64,000 nucleotides of DNA from Rhizobium sp. TH2 (lineage in GTDB: Bacteria; Pseudomonadota; Alphaproteobacteria; Rhizobiales; Rhizobiaceae), in NCBI RefSeq assembly GCF_024707525.1, contig NZ_CP062231.1, positions 2,170,001 through 2,234,000 of the forward strand, written 5' to 3'. Shown here piece by piece: positions 54,657 through 63,900 of the stretch. The first letter of the stretch is position 1. Each line of letters begins with the position of its first letter. The notes below the pieces were generated by a model, which worked only from the letters and a program-made list of their open reading frames with translations, did not search any database and was not told the DNA's origin. The translations under genes were made by a program, and so were the position numbers.

Positions 54657-55268
54657 ATGATGAGGAAGATTACTGCAGCCGTTTTCGTCAGTCTTGATGG
54701 CGTCATGCAGGCGCCGGGCGGCCCGGACGAAGACACCGACAGCGGCTTTACTGCCGGCGGTTGGGTCTTCCACTATTTCGACGAGGCCACCGGCGGCGTC
54801 ATGGACGAACTGTTCGAGAGGAAATTTGACCTGTTGCTGGGTCGCAAGACTTACGACATCTTCGCCGGCTACTGGCCCAAGCAAGGAGCGGACGATCCGA
54901 TCGGCAAGCTCTTCAACAGCGTCACGAAATACGTCGCGACACACGGCCACCAGAAACTAGACTGGGAGAACAGCCAGTCACTGGGCAGTGACGTCGTCGC
55001 GACCCTGCGCGAACTCAAGGCGAGCGATGGTCCGGAGCTTCTGATCCAGGGCAGCGCCGACCTGATCCAGACGCTGATAGAGCATGACCTGATCGACGAA
55101 TACCGTCTGCTCATATTCCCGGTTCTGCTTGGTAAGGGCAAACGCCTGTTCGGCGACGGCACGGTCACACAGGCTCTGAACCTCATGGAGCAGCGGACGT
55201 TCCCGAATGGCGTGATGCTGGCGAGCTATGTCCCAGCCGGAGAGCTGAAAACCGGCTCGTTCGTCTGA
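54657..55268 (+). CDS. Dihydrofolate reductase family protein (RibD C-terminal-like)
   Basis: A 203-residue protein of the RibD_C/YyaP-like group: ITAAVFVSLDGVMQAPGGPDED, LLLGRKTYDIFAGYWP, TKYVATHG, ELLIQGSADLIQTLIEHDLIDEYRLLIFPVLLGKGKRLF. These NADPH-binding proteins are related to folate/flavin reductases but mostly have unknown substrates. It is preceded by AGGAGAA; the ATG at 54657 or the one at 54660 could be used. It is monocistronic, divergent from gfa. Confidence 0.9.
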   Translation: MMRKITAAVFVSLDGVMQAPGGPDEDTDSGFTAGGWVFHYFDEATGGVMDELFERKFDLLLGRKTYDIFAGYWPKQGADDPIGKLFNSVTKYVATHGHQKLDWENSQSLGSDVVATLRELKASDGPELLIQGSADLIQTLIEHDLIDEYRLLIFPVLLGKGKRLFGDGTVTQALNLMEQRTFPNGVMLASYVPAGELKTGSFV

Positions 55269-55400
55269 CGGAGATCCTGCGGCTCCTACCACAACATGAC
55301 ATACGCATCGTGTTTAATCCGATCAGTACCGAGGAGGGCGGAAACGCCTTCCTCATTTCGGTTCGTCATGTCATAGCGTCACTTGGCAAATGATAGGACG

Positions 55401-56657
55401 ATGGACGTGACCAGAGACGATGTGATGGACGCGCTGAGAGTGATGCGCGAGCTGTTTCCCGAGACCCCGCTCCAGCATAATCAGCATCTTAGCAGCCGAT
55501 ATGGCGCGAATATCTGGTTGAAACGCGAGGATCTCAGCCCTGTCCGCTCCTACAAGATTCGTGGTGCGTTCAATTTCATGCGCAAGGTGATCGACCGTGA
55601 CGGGAAGGGGCGTACCTTCGTCTGCGCCTCCGCCGGCAATCACGCGCAGGGCTTTGCCTATGTCTGCCGGCATTTCGGCGTGCCGGGCGTCGTCTTCATG
55701 CCGGTTACAACGCCGCAGCAGAAGATCGACAAAACCCGCATTTTCGGCGGCGAGTTCATCACCATAAGGCTGGTCGGCGACTTCTTCGACCAATGCTATG
55801 CAGCGGCGCTGGATTATGCCGACAAGACATCCGGCTTCATGGTGCCGCCCTTCGACCATCCCGATATCATCGAGGGCCAGGCGACAGTAGCCGCCGAGAT
55901 CATGGCGCAGCTGCCGGCCGAGACCCATCCCGACTATGTCGTCATGCCGGTCGGTGGTGGCGGATTGTCGTCCGGCGTTACAAGCTTCCTGCGCGAGGAA
56001 TTATCTGACAACGCTTTTGTTTTTGCCGAGCCCGCCGGCGCACCAAGCCTGCGGAAAAGCCTGGAGGCGGGCACTATCGTCACGCTGCCCAAGGTCGACA
56101 ACTTCGTCGATGGCGCGGCGGTCGCACGCATCGGCAATCACAATTTCGAGGCGCTGGCCGGCTATTCGCCGAAGCAGGTCCGGCTCGTATTCGAGAATGC
56201 CATCTGCGTTACGATCATCGACATGCTCAATGTCGAAGGCGTGGTGCTGGAACCCGCCGGCGCGTTGGCGATCACGGCGCTCGAGAGCTTCGACCCGGAA
56301 CAATTGAAGGGCAAGACGGTCATTTGCATTGTCTCGGGCGGCAATTTCGATTTCGAGCGTCTGCCCGATGTGAAGGAGCGCGCCATGCGCTATTCCGGGC
56401 TGAAGAAGTATTTCATCCTCAGGCTGCCTCAGCGTCCCGGCGCATTGCGCGACTTCCTCGAAATGCTCGGACCCGATGACGACATTGCCAGGTTCGAATA
56501 TCTCAAGAAGTCGGCGCGCAATTTCGGCTCCATCCTGATCGGCATCGAAACAAAGGATCGCACGAATTTCGACGGTCTCATGAAGCGCTTCGACGATGCA
56601 GGCCTCGGCTTCGAGGACATCACCGAAAACGAGATCGTGGCCAATCTGATCATTTGA
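55401..56657 (+). CDS. ilvA: Threonine ammonia-lyase (threonine dehydratase)
   Basis: First step from threonine to isoleucine via 2-oxobutyrate. 418 residues, PLP fold II: K52 in SYKIRGAFN is the PLP lysine, CASAGNHAQGFAY, GGGGLSSGV (phosphate loop) and CIVSGGNFDF. A single C-terminal ACT-like domain (about 325-418, KYFILRLPQRPGALRDFLEML) suggests feedback control. The ATG at 55401 with AGGA upstream is preferred to a TTG at 55383. Confidence 0.94.
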   Translation: MDVTRDDVMDALRVMRELFPETPLQHNQHLSSRYGANIWLKREDLSPVRSYKIRGAFNFMRKVIDRDGKGRTFVCASAGNHAQGFAYVCRHFGVPGVVFMPVTTPQQKIDKTRIFGGEFITIRLVGDFFDQCYAAALDYADKTSGFMVPPFDHPDIIEGQATVAAEIMAQLPAETHPDYVVMPVGGGGLSSGVTSFLREELSDNAFVFAEPAGAPSLRKSLEAGTIVTLPKVDNFVDGAAVARIGNHNFEALAGYSPKQVRLVFENAICVTIIDMLNVEGVVLEPAGALAITALESFDPEQLKGKTVICIVSGGNFDFERLPDVKERAMRYSGLKKYFILRLPQRPGALRDFLEMLGPDDDIARFEYLKKSARNFGSILIGIETKDRTNFDGLMKRFDDAGLGFEDITENEIVANLII

Positions 56658-56781
56658 AAACTCGGGGCGAGGGTTTGCCGGCTAAATGCGGGAGTGCAGT
56701 TCGACTGGTGGCGCCATACGTGCAAACTAAGATCGCATAAGATAGATTATGGAACTAAGGCTTAGGCATTGATATGCCTGA

Positions 56782-57447
56782 TCATTCCGCGGCGTCTCGA
56801 ACTTGTGGCCAGCGAATGATTGCTTGATGGCCTGTTTCGGTCAGTTGGTAGACGCCCTTGCCCATGCGTTCGAACCAGCCATAGACATTGCTCAGCATGA
56901 TCTTGCCGGCGTCCGGCGCCAGCGCCTTGATGTCCCTCGGCCGCAGCGGACCTTGCTTCAAGGCATCGGCACAAATCAGTGCCTGCTGGCGATACGCCGT
57001 CATAATAGGCGCTTTCGAGCCGCCGCCGGCCGTCGGGTCACCGCGGCGTCTCCGGTGCTCGCGGACCAGCCTGGTTTTCCGTTTTGGATTGGTCCTCGGC
57101 ATTGGCGATACCGAACTGACGATGATGCTGACATCGCCGAGATCGGACACGCCGAGCATGCCGATGCCGAGCCGGCGGCAGAGATCGCGATAGCGCTTGT
57201 CGCTCTCACGGCCTTTGCCTCTGGCCGATACCCTGGCGGCGATCCAGACTTCGTCGGAAATCGAGGCGCGATCGACGGCTTGCAGGATCAGGTCGAGATT
57301 GAACGTCATCTTCAATTCGCAGATCACCACCACCGGCGGATCCGCTTCGCTCAGCCCGACCAAATCGCAATGGCCGATCTCGCCCTTGACCTCGTAGCCC
57401 GCAGCCTCGAGGAATTTCTTGATGGGCATATAAAGCGAAGTTTCCAT
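56782..57447 (-). CDS. DUF2161 family protein (predicted PD-(D/E)XK nuclease fold)
   Basis: A 221-residue protein: METSLYMPIKKFLEAAGYEVKGE, GHCDLVGL, and VVICELKMTFNLDLILQAVDR. The D...ExK arrangement (CDLVG ... CELK) fits a restriction-endonuclease-like core. A basic Arg/Lys-rich linker (PRTNPKRKTRLVREHRRRRG) leads to a C-terminal winged-helix-like part. Annotated DUF2161 in relatives; function unknown. The start is set at METSLY (57447), with a longer frame possible. Confidence 0.85.
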   Translation of the reverse strand: METSLYMPIKKFLEAAGYEVKGEIGHCDLVGLSEADPPVVVICELKMTFNLDLILQAVDRASISDEVWIAARVSARGKGRESDKRYRDLCRRLGIGMLGVSDLGDVSIIVSSVSPMPRTNPKRKTRLVREHRRRRGDPTAGGGSKAPIMTAYRQQALICADALKQGPLRPRDIKALAPDAGKIMLSNVYGWFERMGKGVYQLTETGHQAIIRWPQVRDAAE

Positions 57448-57505
57448 TGGTGCCGTTGCGAACCAGAATCGATTGTCCCAGCCTACCAAGCGCATGCCGG
57501 AATCA

Positions 57506-57535
57506 CAAAGCCCGGGAATTGCGTCCCGGGCTTTG
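57506..57535. terminator. Hairpin between the DUF2161 and IalB-like genes
   Basis: A perfect 12-bp stem (CAAAGCCCGGGA / TCCCGGGCTTTG) with a 6-nt loop lies 24 bp beyond the ialB-like stop on the minus strand. The T-tract is poor (TTTGTGATT), so termination may need Rho, but position and stability fit a terminator of the IalB-like gene. Confidence 0.6.
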
Positions 57536-57558
57536 CAAATGGTCTGACTGAAGATTGA

Positions 57559-58167
57559 TTACTGCGCCTTGGCAGCGTTCTGCGCGTCTTCAAGCTTCTT
57601 GCGGGCTTCCTCGGCCTTTTTCTGCATTTCTTCCTGCAGCAGGCGCTGGCGCTCTTCGAGCTTGGACTGTTCCATCGCCGGGCCATCGAAAATCCCGGTA
57701 AAGCCCTGAAGCGACATCTTGATCGGGTTCGGCGCGCGCTGGAAGTTGATCGAGGTGAAGACGACTTCCTTGCCCTTCTTCAGGTTGGCGATCATGCCGT
57801 CGGTCACCGGCATTTCCGTGATGCAGAGGTCGGGCATGCAGACGGCGTATTCGAGCTTCGAGCCCTTGCCACCATCGATCTGCATCAGGAGACCGGGCGG
57901 GATCAGACGCGCCGACGGAACCGACACCTGCATAAACTTGCGGTTGACCTTGCCCTTGACCTCGATGATCGCGACTGCGGTGATCAGCTGTCCGGTATTG
58001 GCGGTCATGATGTTGCGCACCGAGCAGACTTCGTTGCCGTCCTGCTTGTCGCATACCTTGAACCAGCCCTGCGGCTGCTGCTGCTGTGCGTTCGCCGTCA
58101 TCGGCGCAGCGAGTGCCGCGGAAGCGAAGGTCAGCGCGGCAATGGCGGTCTTGAAATTCAAGCTCAT
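57559..58167 (-). CDS. Invasion-associated locus B (IalB) family exported protein
   Basis: A 202-residue exported protein. Signal peptide 1-26 (ASAALAAPMTANAQQQ). IalB domain: GWFKVCDKQDGNEVCSVRNIMTA, LIPPGLLMQIDGGKGSKLEYAVCMPDLCITEMPVTDGMIANLKKG. Four cysteines (CDKQ, EVCS, AVCM, LCIT) probably pair. A C-terminal coiled coil (RQRLLQEEMQKKAEEARKKLEDAQNAAKAQ) follows. In Bartonella IalB supports erythrocyte entry. In free-living rhizobia the family is common and its role unclear. Monocistronic with a hairpin behind. Confidence 0.92.
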   Translation of the reverse strand: MSLNFKTAIAALTFASAALAAPMTANAQQQQPQGWFKVCDKQDGNEVCSVRNIMTANTGQLITAVAIIEVKGKVNRKFMQVSVPSARLIPPGLLMQIDGGKGSKLEYAVCMPDLCITEMPVTDGMIANLKKGKEVVFTSINFQRAPNPIKMSLQGFTGIFDGPAMEQSKLEERQRLLQEEMQKKAEEARKKLEDAQNAAKAQ

Positions 58168-58429
58168 AATGTTTTCCCGTTTCGTGAACCCGTGGGCCGG
58201 CCGCATGGTCTGGCCGCCCGAAACCTGCGCCCTCCTGACGGTCAAATGAGGCAAATACATGACCCGGTGGCGTAATGGAAGCACCTGTTACATCGGCGTT
58301 TGAAATATATCCAGCCTTTCCAAGCCTTCCCGGCGATGATTTTCATAATTTCCCGCCAGCCGTTGGATATATGGCCCACAGTTGATAGATTCAGGCACGC
58401 TGAATCGGATCCCAACCAAGGAATTGCCC

Positions 58430-60259
58430 GTGCTAAGACTGCTTTGCGCCCTCTTACCGATCCTGCTTGCCGCAAGTCTCGCCGGAGCGGAGCCGCTGCA
58501 CGGGATTTCCATGCACGGCACCCCTGCCCTCGCACCCGATTTCAAGCACTTTCCTTATGTCAATCCCGATGTGAAGAAGGGCGGCAGGATTTCCTATGGC
58601 GTCGTGGGCAGCTTCAACAACCTCAATCCCTTCATCATCAAGGGCAAGCGCACAACGGCCCGGGGTATGTGGGACCCGGAATTCGGCAATTTCGTCGTGG
58701 AACCGCTGATGATGCGCGCGAAGGACGAACCCTTCACGATGTACGGACTGTTGGCCGAGACGGTCGAATGGGATGACGCCCGCAATTTTATCCAGTTCAA
58801 TCTCAATCCGAAGGCCAAGTGGTCCGACGGCAAGCCGGTAACGCCGGAAGATGTGATTTTCACCTTCGAGTTGATGCGCGACCATGGCGCCCCGCCGTTC
58901 TCGACACGATTGATTGCCAGCAAGATCGCGCTGGTCGAGAAAATGGAGAAGGTCGGTGACCGGTCCGTCCGCTTCACGCTCGCCAAGGATGCTTCGCGGG
59001 AACTGCCGCTGCTGCTGGCGCTTTCGCCGGTGCTGCCGAAACATGCGACCAAGATCGAGGGCTTCGAACAGACGACATTGACGCCGCTACTCGGCTCCGG
59101 GCCATATCTGGTCAAGCAGGTCAAGCCGGGCGAGAAGATCGTCTACAAGCGCGATCCGAATTACTGGGCCAGGAATCTACCGTCCAAGGTCGGCATCGAC
59201 AATTACGACGAAGTGTCGGTCGAGTATTTCCTGCAGGACAGTTCGCTTTTCGAGGCCTTCAAGAAAGGCGAGGTCGATCTCTACCAGGAGGGTTCGCCGA
59301 CGAAATGGAAGCGGAGCTACGATTTTCCCGCGGTGACCTCGGGTGCCGTGGTGAAGGATAGTTTCAAGCCACGCTTGCCCGCCAACATGTTTGCTATGGT
59401 CTTCAACACAAGGCGGCCGCTCTTTGCCGACCCGAGGATACGCGAAGGGCTCACCCTGGCTTTCGACTTCGAATGGGTGAACAAGAGCCTGTTCGAGAAT
59501 GCCTATGTGAGGACCCAGAGCTTCTGGCAAAACTCCGTCCTGTCGAGCTTAGACGTGCCGGCCAGCCCTCTGGAGCTGCAATTGCTGGGCGAGGCGAAGG
59601 ACAGGCTTTCGGCGGAAGTTCTCTCAGGCAAGTACCGTCTGCCGGTCACGGATGCCTCCGGTCGCGACCGCAAAGTGCTGCGGCAGGCCTTCGACCTTTT
59701 CAAGTCCGCGGGATACAAGATATCGGGCGGCAGGATGCTGGGGCCAGATGGGAGGCCCCTCGCCTTCGAGATTCTGGCTCAAAACCAGGATCAGGAGAAG
59801 ATCGTGCTCGCCTACCAGCGTAATCTCGCGGCGCTCGGTATTGCAGTCACCATTCGCACGGTGGAGGATGCGCAGTATCAGGAACGCACCCAGACCTTCG
59901 ACTATGACATGATCCTCAAGACCTATTCAGCCTCGCTGTCGCCGGGTATCGAGCAGATGACCCGCTGGGGCACGCTCTCGCGGGATCGGCCTGGCAGTGA
60001 CAATTTTGCCGGCGTATCGAACCCGGATATCGACAATATGATCCAGCACATCCTGTCGGCCAAGAGCGAGGACGAGTTCGAGGCCGCCGTTCGGGCGCAT
60101 GATCGCCTGCTGGTTTCGGGCCACTACCTCGTGCCGCTTTATCATATCGGTGAACAGTGGGTTGCCCGCCGCAAGCATATCGGCCACCCGGAATATCTGC
60201 CATTATACGGTGCTTACCTGCCCTCATGGTGGGACGAGCGCGCGCAACAGGATCAGTAA
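58430..60259 (+). CDS. ABC transporter substrate-binding protein, family 5 (peptide/oligopeptide type)
   Basis: A 609-residue periplasmic protein from GTG 58430 (AAGGA seven bases upstream). Signal peptide 1-20 (LLAASLAGAEPL). SBP_bac_5 blocks: FPYVNPDVKKGGRISYGVVGSFNNLNPF, LVEKMEKVGDRSVRFTLAKDA, SGPYLVKQVKPGEKIVYKRDPNYWARNL, and the DSSLFEAFKKGEVDLYQE hinge region. This is the YejA-like long form, which in other bacteria binds peptides such as microcin C. No permease or ATPase gene is adjacent in the window. The dsbA-like gene follows at 1 bp. Confidence 0.93.
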   Translation: MLRLLCALLPILLAASLAGAEPLHGISMHGTPALAPDFKHFPYVNPDVKKGGRISYGVVGSFNNLNPFIIKGKRTTARGMWDPEFGNFVVEPLMMRAKDEPFTMYGLLAETVEWDDARNFIQFNLNPKAKWSDGKPVTPEDVIFTFELMRDHGAPPFSTRLIASKIALVEKMEKVGDRSVRFTLAKDASRELPLLLALSPVLPKHATKIEGFEQTTLTPLLGSGPYLVKQVKPGEKIVYKRDPNYWARNLPSKVGIDNYDEVSVEYFLQDSSLFEAFKKGEVDLYQEGSPTKWKRSYDFPAVTSGAVVKDSFKPRLPANMFAMVFNTRRPLFADPRIREGLTLAFDFEWVNKSLFENAYVRTQSFWQNSVLSSLDVPASPLELQLLGEAKDRLSAEVLSGKYRLPVTDASGRDRKVLRQAFDLFKSAGYKISGGRMLGPDGRPLAFEILAQNQDQEKIVLAYQRNLAALGIAVTIRTVEDAQYQERTQTFDYDMILKTYSASLSPGIEQMTRWGTLSRDRPGSDNFAGVSNPDIDNMIQHILSAKSEDEFEAAVRAHDRLLVSGHYLVPLYHIGEQWVARRKHIGHPEYLPLYGAYLPSWWDERAQQDQ

Positions 60260-60260
60260 A

Positions 60261-60917
60261 GTGCAGCATATTCAAATCGATATCATATCCGACGTGGTTT
60301 GCCCGTGGTGCTATCTCGGGCAAAAACGCCTGGCCCTGGCGCTTGAGGAGGTTAGGGATTCGGTAGTCGCCGATATCGCGTGGAAACCCTATCAGCTCGA
60401 ACCCAACGCACCGCCTGAGGGCTTCAACACTTTCGATTATCTCGCCAAGAAGATTGGCGGACCGGAACGCGTCAAGCAATCGCATGAGATGTTGAAAGGC
60501 CTGGGCGCTGAGATCGGCCTGCCCTTCGCGCTCGAACGGGCCGGGATCCTGCCCAACACGCTGGATGCGCATCGTCTTCTCCATTGGGCCGGCAAGATTG
60601 GTCCGGAGACGCAGGACAAGGTCGCACATGCGCTCTTCACCGCGAATTTTGTCGAGGGCAGGAATGTCGGCGACCACTCAGTGCTGGCGGATATCGCGGA
60701 GGCGTGCGGCATGGACCGCGCCGAAGTTGAAAGACTTCTGTCGATGGATACGGATCGCGATACAATCAAAACCGAGATCGCCAATGCCCAACGCATGGGC
60801 GTCTCCGGTGTGCCATTCTTTGTCATTGACGGGAAATATGCCATCTCGGGCGCTCAGGGCGTCGATGTATTTGCCAATGCGCTCCGGCAGATCGCGGAGA
60901 TGAAGGCGAACGCTTAA
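60261..60917 (+). CDS. DsbA-family oxidoreductase (FrnE-like)
   Basis: A 218-residue cytoplasmic thioredoxin-fold protein starting at GTG 60261, one base after the SBP stop. It has the C14-P-W-C17 active site (IISDVVCPWCYLGQ), an inserted helical domain and the cis-Pro loop GVSGVPFFVID. FrnE-type proteins are disulfide isomerases or polyketide-related oxidoreductases with unclear clients. It converges on mfd with a 4-bp overlap. Confidence 0.92.
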   Translation: MQHIQIDIISDVVCPWCYLGQKRLALALEEVRDSVVADIAWKPYQLEPNAPPEGFNTFDYLAKKIGGPERVKQSHEMLKGLGAEIGLPFALERAGILPNTLDAHRLLHWAGKIGPETQDKVAHALFTANFVEGRNVGDHSVLADIAEACGMDRAEVERLLSMDTDRDTIKTEIANAQRMGVSGVPFFVIDGKYAISGAQGVDVFANALRQIAEMKANA

Positions 60918-63900
60918 GCCGCCCTCGTTGCGATCCCCGCCATCTGCGTCATCACCTGTGCCGCAGCCGTCAGGCGCTTTTCCGGGCCTGCGAGATCGCG
61001 CGCCAGGAAAACGCTGTGGTCGGGGCGGATTTTCGCGAGCGTTCCCTGCCGTGAGATATAGTCCACCAGACCTGCTGGGTTCGGGAATTCGCGGCCACGG
61101 AACTGCATGACGATGCCCTTCGGTCCTGCCTCCAGTTTCTCGACATTGGCCGTGCGGCAGAGCGACTTGATGTAGACGACCTTGAGCAGGCTTTCGACCT
61201 CCACCGGCATCGGCCCGAAGCGATCGATGAGCTCGGCGCCGAAGCCGTCGATTTCCTGCAACTCCTTGAGCTCGCCAAGCCGGCGATAGAGCGACATGCG
61301 GAGATTGAGGTCCGGCACGTAGTGTTCCGGGATCATCACCGCCGCGCCGACCTGGATCTGCGGCGACCAGCCGGAATCGGAGATTTGCTCGTCGCCCTTG
61401 ATCTCCATCACCGCTTCTTCCAGCATCTGCTGGTAAAGCTCGAAGCCGACTTCCTTGATATGGCCGGACTGTTCTTCGCCGAGCAGGTTGCCGGCGCCGC
61501 GCAGGTCGAGATCGTGGCTGGCAAGCTGGAAGCCGGCCCCGAGCGAATCCAGCGATTGCAGGACCTTGAGCCGCTTGTCGGCGGTCGAGGTGAGCAGGCG
61601 GTTGACGGGAAGCGTGAAGAGCGCGAAGGCGCGCACCTTGGACCGCCCCACGCGGCCGCGGATCTGGTAGAGCTGGGCCAGTCCGAACATGTCGGCGCGA
61701 TGCACGATCAGGGTATTGGCCGTCGGCACGTCGAGGCCGGATTCGACGATCGTCGTCGAGAGCAGCACATCATACTGGCCGTCGTAGAAGGCGTTCATGA
61801 TATCGTCGAGCTCACCCGGGGGCATCTGACCGTGGGCGACCGCGATCTTGAGTTCCGGTACCGACTGCTTGAGGAATATGTGGATTTCGTCGAGATCGGC
61901 GATGCGCGGACAAACGTAAAAGCTCTGGCCGCCGCGATAATGCTCGCGCATCAGCGTCTCGCGGATCACCAGCGGATCGAATGGCGAGATGAAGGTGCGC
62001 ACCGCCATGCGATCGACCGGCGGCGTGGTGATCAGTGATAGTTCGCGCACACCGGTGAGCGCCAGTTGCAGCGTGCGCGGGATCGGCGTCGCCGAGAGCG
62101 TCAGCACATGGACATCCGACTTCAGTTCCTTCAGCCGCTCCTTGTGCTTGACGCCGAAATGCTGCTCCTCGTCGATGATCAGCAGGCCGAGATTGGCGAA
62201 TTTGACGCCCGCGCCCAACAGCGCATGCGTGCCGACCACTACATCGACCTTGCCGTCGGCCGCCGCCTTCTTGGTCTCGTTGAGTTCCTTGGCGCCCACA
62301 AGGCGCGAGGCCTGCCGCACCTTGATCGGAAAGCCGCGCAGGCGCTCGGTAAATGTCTTGTAGTGCTGGCGTGCGAGCAGTGTCGTCGGCACCACGACGG
62401 CAACCTGGCCGCCATTCATCGCGGCGATGAATGTCGCGCGAAGCGCCACTTCCGTCTTGCCGAACCCGACATCGCCGCAGATCAGGCGGTCCATCGGCTT
62501 GCCGGCCGCAAGATCGTCCTTCACCGCATCGATCGCGTTGGCTTGGTCGTCGGTTTCGTCATAAGGAAAGCGGGCGGCGAATTCGTCGTAGAGCCCCTCG
62601 GGCGCAGCCAGCACCGGCGCGTGCCGCATGGTGCGGGCGGCCGCGATCTTGATCAGGCCGTCGGCCATGGCAAGCAACTGCTTCTTCAGCTTCGCCTTGC
62701 GCGCCTGCCAGGCGACGCCGCCGAGCTTGTCGAGCTGGGCTTCGGTGGCTTCCGAGCCGTAGCGGGACAGAAGTTCAATGTTTTCGACCGGCAGGAAAAG
62801 CTTGTCGCCGCCGGCATATTGCAGTTCAAGACATTCATGCGGCGCGCCGACCGCCTGAATCGTGGTCAATCCCATGAAACGGCCAATGCCATGCTCAGCA
62901 TGCACCACGATGCTGCCCGCTTCGAGCGAGGTCGCTTCGGAGATGAAATCGGCGGCGCGCTTGCGGCGCTTGGAGCGGCGCACCAGCCGGTCGCCGAGAA
63001 TATCCTGCTCGCCGATGACCACCAGCTTGCCGGTTTCAAAACCGCTTTCCAGCGAGAGGATGGCGGAGCCCGCCTCCCCGGCCTTGAGTTTCTGGACTTC
63101 GGTCAAACTCGCAACCGGCACGACCTTTTCGAGCCCGTGCTCGGCCAGCACCTGCAGCAATCGGTCGAGCGAACCCTCGGACCAGCCCGAAATTACGACC
63201 TTGTCGCCCTTAGCACGATGGTCGGCAATATGGCGCACCGCGGCCGAGAAGACGTTGACCCGCTCTTCGCTCTGGTTCTCGACATTCTTCGCCCAATGCA
63301 TGCCGGGCCGGGCATCGATGTTGACGACCTTGCGCGCGTCGCCATCAGGCTCGTTGAAAGCCGTCAGACGGATGGCACCGTGCTCGCGCAGCGACAGCAT
63401 GACCTGCTCGCCTGACAGATAAAGCTGGTCGGGCGGCACCGGCTTATAGGGCGCCGCCTGCATCGAGCCCTTCTGCCTGGCCGAATCCTGGCGTGCCTGG
63501 TAATAGTCGCCGATCAGTGTGAAGCGCTCGTTGACCGATTCCTGCAGCGTGTTGTCGGTAACCAGCCGGAAGCCCTCGAGATAGTCGAACAACGTGTCGA
63601 GGTGGTCGTAATAGAGCGGCAGCCAATGCTCCATGCCGGCGAAACGGCGGCCCTCGGAAATCGCCTGGTAGAGCGCGTCGTCGCGTGTGGCGGCGCCGAA
63701 CATCGTCAGGTAATTCTTGCGGAAGCGGCTGATCATATCCGGATTGAGCGACACCTCGCTCATCGGATTGACCGCGAGTGCCTTTGCGGTGCCGGTCGTA
63801 CGTTGCGTCGCCGGATCGAAATAGCGAATGGTTTCGAGCGTATCGCCGAAGAAATCGAGCCGCATCGGCTGCTCGGAATCCGGCATGAAGACATCGAGGA

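Noticed and set aside
62066..63415. 449-codon plus-strand frame across mfd
   Set aside because: Antisense shadow of mfd, with Gln/Arg/His-rich sequence and no start signal.
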